Positions 30,301 through 35,200 of a stretch of 35,200 bases of DNA are shown one piece after another (the stretch's first letter is position 1; each line of letters begins with the position of its first letter). Made by a program: the position numbers and the translations under genes. Under the pieces are notes generated by a model. It was not told the DNA's origin. It did no database searches and was given only the letters and a program-made list of their open reading frames with translations. The stretch comes from Penium margaritaceum (lineage: Eukaryota; Streptophyta; Zygnematophyceae; Desmidiales; Peniaceae), in NCBI GenBank assembly GCA_023375785.1, contig SZWC01001505.1:25521-60720 (forward strand). Reading direction: 5' to 3'.

Positions 30301-31560
30301 CTGTGGCATGGTCATGCTATAGGGTGGTCACGCGAGGTAGCTGAGCTGTGACAATGGAGGTGACCATGTTAGATATGGATTCTACATAACAACAGGTCCA
30401 ATGGAAGGCATAGGAGGTGTCGGAGACCCAGCCGCAACTGCTCTGGTGCCGGTGGAGATGGTGGGCACTGAAGAGGCACCAACAGGAGTGGCAATGGAGA
30501 CTGTAGATGTACCAAGGCACCAATCGCGCTAGCGATGCATGGTGGTGATGAATCGGGACTTGTCGGTGGACAGTGGGTAGGTATGCCAACCATGACCCGG
30601 CTGTCCACAGTTCTGGCAGATGACAGAGTTGCCACTGGAGGAGCTATTATGGAATGGCTGCTTGGTCTTCCCCTTTCCTTTCTTCCCATGGCCCCTCCTT
30701 CCCGTGGCATGCACCCCTTTTGGCTCCAGTGACACTAGGGGTCCCGGATGACTGAGGCATAAAAGAGGCAAATCTGACTCCTTCCAATGCTGCCATGTCT
30801 CCACGTTGCAGGCAGGTGTCCTGAATTGCCTCCTCCTATGTCAGAATTCGGGAGTAGAACTAGGACATCAGAGTGCCCTGGGATGCCATGCCATTTAGAA
30901 TCTCGAGGTTGAAGTCACCGAGGATCTTTTCGTAGTCAGGGGTAGCGTCGTTCTTGATGGTGAGGAGGACGAAAAGCAGAGGTGGACCTGCCTTGCGGAG
31001 CCGACGTAGAAGACTTGTGCACGAAGCCAACATGCGGTGACCGATTATGAGTCACTCATCTTGAGCTCGCTGAAGCTCCTAAGAAGGTGACTGATGATGT
31101 CATGGCCAGAAGCACGGTAGGGACATGTGATGGTACTCTAGGATTTACGGGGGTCATGGTTAATGTCGGCAACGGGATCACCGACGAAAGGTTCAAGGTC
31201 CGTGTGATTACTCTCTGGGAAAGCAAAGACGAGGCCCCTAGCTGCATGGCCTGTGTGGAACAACTGCTCGGGGATGGAGGAGTCATACTTCAGGATGCAA
31301 TATGGCCAAAGACCCTCACCCTAAGCCCTTAGACAAAACATCAGCTTCCACGACGTGAAATGTCCTACGTCTAGTTGAGGTGGCGATGTCTCGAAATCCT
31401 TTTGCTTGCACTGGGTGGTGGCTGAAGTGCCTAGAGACCCTAAGACACTAGATACGAACTACTGTTACTGCTCCTGTTGCTACTGAGCTGTTGTCTAAGC
31501 TGCAGCAGAGACCGAGGGACCAAGATGGCCAAGGAGAGGTGGTTGAATACGTGAGGCTAT
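30301..31560 (-). pseudogene. copia gag relic (minus strand)
   Basis: Pieces in several frames match the intact gag. HGKKGKGKTKQ precedes a zinc knuckle CQNCGQPGHGWHTY (about 30600), which keeps the normal C-X2-C-X4-H spacing but has Tyr for the last Cys. ARGLVFAFPESNHTDLEPFVGDP (about 31190-31260, part quoted) aligns with MRGLLYAVPQETVVDFRPFLGTP. GATGTCTCGAAATCC near 31390 matches the segment upstream. A CTG-like tract at about 31458-31505 corresponds to the Gln repeat. Multiple frameshifts; no intact gag. Confidence 0.8.
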
Positions 31561-32584
31561 CAAAGTAGACTGCTAGGTGGCTAGGAGTGTGCACAAGTCG
31601 TCCACCTGTTGCTGAAGAGCAGTGACAGGGTCAACTTGTGGTGTTGCGCTAGTAGAGGTGGACTGCGTAACACTGGTGGTACCTGGTCCAGCCATAGTGG
31701 TTGGCAGTGGAAGCTGCCACCACTGTGTACTATATCATTGGTGCTACTGTAGGCTGCTTGGAGATTGTGAATATTGGCCAAAAATTCCAGAACACAATTT
31801 CCTGGAGAATTTGAGAAACGGAGGAAAAATGACTTCTCAGATTACCCTGCCAATTCACAGTTACCCCTTTTTGGAGAATTTAGTGATGTACCAAAAAAAT
31901 GGATTCATTGATCAGATATTCCTGTATTTGTTTCTGTCCTTACGAGAGGTGATAGGTTGCCGAAGGCTACCAACATTGGAGCCTATGTGATTCCTCATCA
32001 ACCGGAGACTCAAACCTAGAAAAGGTGTACAAAGTTACAAGTCGAACTTAAAAACTGGATGGCTGCTTTGACTCCTGGGCGATTCTAGCCGTCCTCGTTT
32101 TCTAAAATGTCAAACTGTTTGTTATCATTCACTGACAGCGCTCGGACTTAAAACTTCAATGATGGGTTGACTGAAGGATCTGTTTCTTCTTGTGTTTTCT
32201 GAGGTCATATGCCGGTGCTAGCCTGTCTTGAAGTTTGATTTTATGTTATTTGTTCCCGAACACATGGGCCCGCAAAAGCTTGTCATTAGGACAGTGAGGT
32301 GAAAGGTTCACGTCAGGTCGGAGTTTGCGCTGATGCAATTTACCGGCGGATTAGTTCTGTGGTCATCGCTTACCGTAACATCTTTGATAGGTAACAAGTT
32401 ACAGTATGTGCTCGCCATGCCCTCATGTCTACATCAATGCCAAATATACTGGCGACTAGTCAGGTCATCACATCGGACAAGTTTGTCAAAAAGAAACTCT
32501 GGTGGCTGGCAGCCGGCGTAGCTCTGTGGAAGCTTTCGTAGCTTTCACAGCTTGCTCTACCGCATTGATCACCGAAGTTGTCAC
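31561..32584. other. unassigned part of minus-strand copia relic
   Basis: About 1 kb between the gag relic and the CTG-rich leader. The first part (to about 31800) may be worn gag N-terminus. The rest shows no domain, repeat or RNA gene and could be inserted foreign sequence. Confidence 0.4.
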
Positions 32585-32895
32585 TGCAGAGCTGCTGCTG
32601 TTGCCGCATGATGCTGCTGCTGCCACTGCTACTGCGTGCTGCTACTGCTGTTGCTGCTCTATTATAGTTGCTTTTTCACGCTGCTCTAGCTACTGCACGC
32701 AAGTCCTGCTACAGCTGCGCTACTGCTGCTATTTCTGCTGCTGGTGGTAATGCAGATGCAGTAGTGCTACAGCTGTTGCTATGCTCTACTACTACTGCTG
32801 CTGATTTGCTGTTGCTCTTGCTGCTGCTACACAACTTGTTGTTTTTGCTACTTTGCTGCTTTGCTGCTTTGCTGCTAGTGCTGCTGCTCCTACAG
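32585..32895 (-). repeat. CTG-rich leader of copia relic
   Basis: Degenerate GCTGCTGCTG, GCTACTGCTG and TTGCTGCT units, in the same orientation and order relative to gag as the CTG leader of the intact element. It is shorter and more diverged. No PBS or LTR could be recognised to its right. Confidence 0.75.
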
Positions 32896-33442
32896 CATGG
32901 CAGGTAGCGAGCGAGCGAGGAGAGCGCGAGGGATAATTCACAGATTTCCCCCCCCTCTTTTTCTTTGCTTCTCTAATTTTGTCAGTGGCCTAGCTGAATC
33001 AGCTGCTGAGATGAATCCAACTGCCAGAAAGAAGGAAGGTGGCAGTTGTGAGATAAGAAAGAATGGCGATGCAGCAGGGAAACTTCCTTCCTATATGGCG
33101 GTGCCGTTGCCACGTACGTCGGCTCCGCTATAGGCATCAAGCCAATTTATGCCAAGAATGTGTGTTCTGACGTATGTGACCTTCCCTTGTAGTACACTTC
33201 TTCCTTTTGGACAAATATGAGAAGCGTAAGCTTTGTGGCTGCCTCACGCTATGCGAGCAGAAATTTAGAAACAGTTCCATTTTGTGGAGGGAAAAGTGCA
33301 AATGCTACTAGTTTTTTTATCATGGACATGATCTGACTGTCACTCCGCACTTGGCCACGGTCTAGAGTAAATGGTGCCGATTGGCAAACCACCGACCGCC
33401 CTTGGTATTTCAACCAAGGTGGAGATCACCCACGGAGTGGTG
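32896..33442. other. unassigned stretch
   Basis: No gene or clear repeat. It should contain the 5' LTR of the minus-strand relic if that was ever complete, but only a faint likeness to the LTR end (GATAATTCACAGATTTCC near 32931) is seen. Confidence 0.4.
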
Positions 33443-33644
33443 TTTCCACACTGAAAGGTTCACTTAGCTTGTCCCAACCGTGGCCGGAGAGTGTTCCAAA
33501 CTCTCACCCAACTGGCAATGCTATACACCAAAGTGTGCACTTGCACTTGTTCTTTACCCTCTTTCTTGGTGGCTAACAAGGGATTAGTTTTCTCCCAAGT
33601 CTCAAGAGTAAGAGATGATGATATAATCACATGGAAATGACAGG

Positions 33645-33654
33645 CCTTATATAG
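33645..33654 (-). promoter_or_regulatory. candidate TATA box in LTR
   Basis: The minus strand reads ACTATATAAGGCC, a strong plant-type TATA sequence, about 445 bp after the LTR start, suitable as the U3 promoter. Confidence 0.5.
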
Positions 33655-33840
33655 TCTCTGGTCAGTGCTCCCAGTGGCTCCTTTGAGGGGCATCCCCCCA
33701 AGGCCACCCTAGACAGTGTCATCAGCTTTGATGACATGGCACCCTCTGTGACCGCCAAGTGGCGCTTGATCCACCTTGGACCTTAGAGGCTTTTAGGAAG
33801 CTTCCTTGGCCCTTTTTAGTCACAAACAAAATTTAGTATT

Positions 33841-33905
33841 AGCAGGATTTGACCCGGGACCTCTCACTTGCAAGATGTCACCTTCACCCACTAGGCTATA
33901 GGAAG
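33841..33905 (-). ncRNA. tRNA-like / SINE-like sequence
   Basis: The minus strand shows an A-box-like TAGCCTAGTGGG (33898-33887) and, 31 nt later, a B-box-like GGGTCAAATCC (33855-33845) preceded by GAGGTCCC, with TTGCAA in the position of an anticodon loop. The order and spacing fit an internal Pol III promoter of a tRNA or tRNA-derived SINE. The acceptor arms do not pair, so a functional tRNA is unlikely. It sits in the U3 part of the LTR on the same strand. Confidence 0.4.
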
Positions 33906-34098
33906 TTGTCCTAGGGAGCATGCACCAGGTCCACTACCAAGAGTAGACCAAGGGGACTTACTCCACAAGGATGAGCAGTGCATGCCTTGTCTCTCTCAGC
34001 CTCTCTTCGTGTCGCTGGGGGACTTACGCTACAAGCGCAGTGCATACCCAGTCTAAATCTTCCGCTGATTGGACCAGGGGCATACACAGAACATTACA

Positions 34099-34110
34099 AA
34101 CTCTCCCTTA
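34099..34110 (-). other. polypurine tract of third copia element
   Basis: Minus strand TAAGGGAGAGTT directly precedes the LTR start, about 80 nt after the polyprotein stop. Confidence 0.65.
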
Positions 34111-34191
34111 CACCTGCGTCCATCTGCGGCTAGATTCCTGCTGCGGCCATGGGCCCAGCGATGTCGGCCACCTGTGAAGTAGGCCGCCCTT

Positions 34192-34770
34192 TCAGCCCTC
34201 GTCTGCTGCGCTCACCATGCCGATGCCCCGTGCCCCTGCCATGTGCGGGTCACTGTCCAGCGGCTTCGTCAGGAAGTCCGCGAGCATCTGCTTGGTCGCG
34301 ATGTATTGCAAATCCACCACTCCCTTGGCGACGAGGTCGTGCGTGTAGTGATAGCGGATGTCGATGTGCTTGGTCCGCCTGGAGAGGGTGTCTTTGAACG
34401 CGATGTCCATTGCGCTCTGGTTGTCGACGTGGACGACCATGGCCTCCTTCTGTGGTGCGTGCATCTCAGCGAGCAAGCTGCGTAGCCACTGCGTCTCCTT
34501 GCACACCTCAGACAGCGCCACGTACTCAGCTTCTGTGGTTGAGATGGAGACATAGTCCTGCTTGCGGCTGGCCCACGACACAGCGCTGCCGTTCACAAGG
34601 CACACAAAGCCCGAGGTGGACTTTTTATCATCCACGTTGCCTCCAAAATCTGCGTCGGTGTAGCACTTGAGGCGCAAAGGGTCTGTTCCTTGAAGGCCGC
34701 CGTACCGCAGCCCCATGTGCCGTGTCTTGTTGAGATAGCGCAAAATGCGCTTCACGGCCTGCCAGTGGAG
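34192..34770 (-). pseudogene. copia RNase H (third element)
   Basis: Complete Ty1/copia RNase H with all four acidic positions: YTDADFGG, TEAEYVALSE, VDNQSAMDIA and ADFLTKPL, plus SWASRKQ and TKHIDIRYHY. It begins HWQAVKRILRYLNKT and ends shortly after ADFLTKPL with a stop at 34192. The preceding RT is in another frame: one base is missing near 34770, between GH and HWQAVKR. The protein differs clearly from the 10443-18994 element, so this is a separate copia lineage. Apart from the frameshift it is well preserved. Confidence 0.92.
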
Positions 34771-35198
34771 TGGCCCAGGTTGGCCACGAACCGACTGACT
34801 AGCCCCACAGCAAAGGAGATGTCCGGCCGCGTGCCAACCATGGCATACTTGATGCTACCCACCGCAGACTGGTACGGCACATCCTGCATTTTGCGGCGCT
34901 CGGCTTCCGTGCTGGGGGAGTGGGCGGAGGTGAGATTGCACTTCGTGGGGAGAGGAGTGCTGAGGGGTTTGGCGTCTTCCATGCCATAGCGCCAAAGCAC
35001 CTCTGAGATGTACTTCGTCTGGTTGAGCTCGATGGTGCCTGCAGCTCGGTTGCGATGCATGGCGATGCCCAAGTAGTACTCGAGCTTGCCCATGTCCTTC
35101 ATCTGAAACAGCCCATGCAGCTTCTCCTTGAGGGCCTCGAGGGCCTTCATGGAGGTGGAGGCCAGAATCAGGTCATCCACGTACAGCGCTACCAGCAA
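34771..35198 (-). pseudogene. copia RT C-terminal part (third element, runs off window)
   Basis: Starts at the window edge inside the RT palm (VALYVDDLILAS, with the catalytic YVDD), then MKDMGKLEYYLGI, the LNQTKYISEVL helix, PLSTPLP, YQSAVGSIKYAMVGTRPDISFAVGLVSRF. This is the standard RT thumb/connection order of copia elements. No internal stop until the one-base frameshift near 34770. The upstream part of the element lies outside the window. Confidence 0.92.
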
Positions 35199-35200
35199 CA

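Larger units (their letters stand above)
33443..34098 (-). repeat. 3' LTR of third copia element (left end uncertain)
   Basis: The right edge is set by the PPT: on the minus strand the LTR starts TGTAATGTTCTG at 34098. The left edge is a guess at TGTTTCCACAC, because the second LTR is outside the window. It contains a TATA-like box (33645-33654) and a tRNA-like stretch (33841-33905). Not similar to the other LTRs here. Confidence 0.45.

Noticed and set aside
32896..33442. 5' LTR and PBS of the minus-strand copia relic
   Set aside because: Only a faint likeness to the LTR end and no TGGTATCAGAGC-like PBS could be found.
33841..33905. functional tRNA gene
   Set aside because: A and B boxes are imperfect and the acceptor arm does not pair; kept only as tRNA-like.

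Overview
The window looks like nuclear DNA of a eukaryote, most likely of the green lineage (a plant or streptophyte alga); the species cannot be fixed from the sequence. Reasons: no operons, long AT-rich non-coding tracts, Ty1/copia retrotransposons primed by initiator-Met tRNA, a Ty3/gypsy chromovirus with a C-terminal chromodomain, terminal-inverted-repeat elements, a tRNA-like (SINE-like) stretch, and scaffold gaps written as N. I see no convincing single-copy host gene. All recognisable protein-coding sequence belongs to retroelements.

Layout. 1-9458: AT-rich, gene-free DNA with a (CA)n tract and a nested set of inverted repeats: an outer pair (3021-3073 / 7737-7789), a tandem pair of TIR elements (3191-4090), a ~2.9 kb TIR-bounded block (4107-7013) and several hairpins. 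9459-about 26180: an old minus-strand Ty3/gypsy chromovirus with its 3' LTR at 9503-9974, split by a young minus-strand Ty1/copia element (10443-18994) that landed inside the chromodomain. The copia element has a 5-bp target-site duplication (GTGTT), LTRs about 98.6% identical where comparable (6 differences in 436 bp), a PBS, a PPT and a nearly complete gag-PR-INT-RT-RNase H frame. Deleting the copia element and one GTGTT copy restores the gypsy reading frame exactly. 27060-29535: a plus-strand relic of the same copia family (integrase, linker, RT, start of RNase H). 29530-32895: a minus-strand relic with CTG leader, gag and a protease fragment but no recognisable integrase or RT, facing the previous relic. 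33440-35200: the 3' part of a third, different copia element (RT C-terminus, RNase H, PPT, LTR) running off the right edge.

How the parts relate. Each retroelement encodes capsid/nucleocapsid, protease, integrase and RT-RNase H as one polyprotein expressed from its LTR. The gypsy copy is dead (many stops and frameshifts), but its gag-pol junction carries a textbook -1 slippery heptamer directly before the gag stop, followed by a stem-loop. The young copia copy is nearly open, but has a His in place of the second catalytic Asp of integrase, two amber codons in a Gln repeat and one frameshift in a low-complexity linker. All three N sites in the window lie in it, and two of them are flanked by duplicated sequence that looks like unmerged contig ends.

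No novel multi-gene system is visible. The observations most worth following are the frameshift signal, the ~0.95 kb CTG-rich leader shared by young and old copia copies, the ACGT palindromes before gag, the nested inverted repeats at 3-7.8 kb, and the gypsy LTR with internal sequence on both sides.
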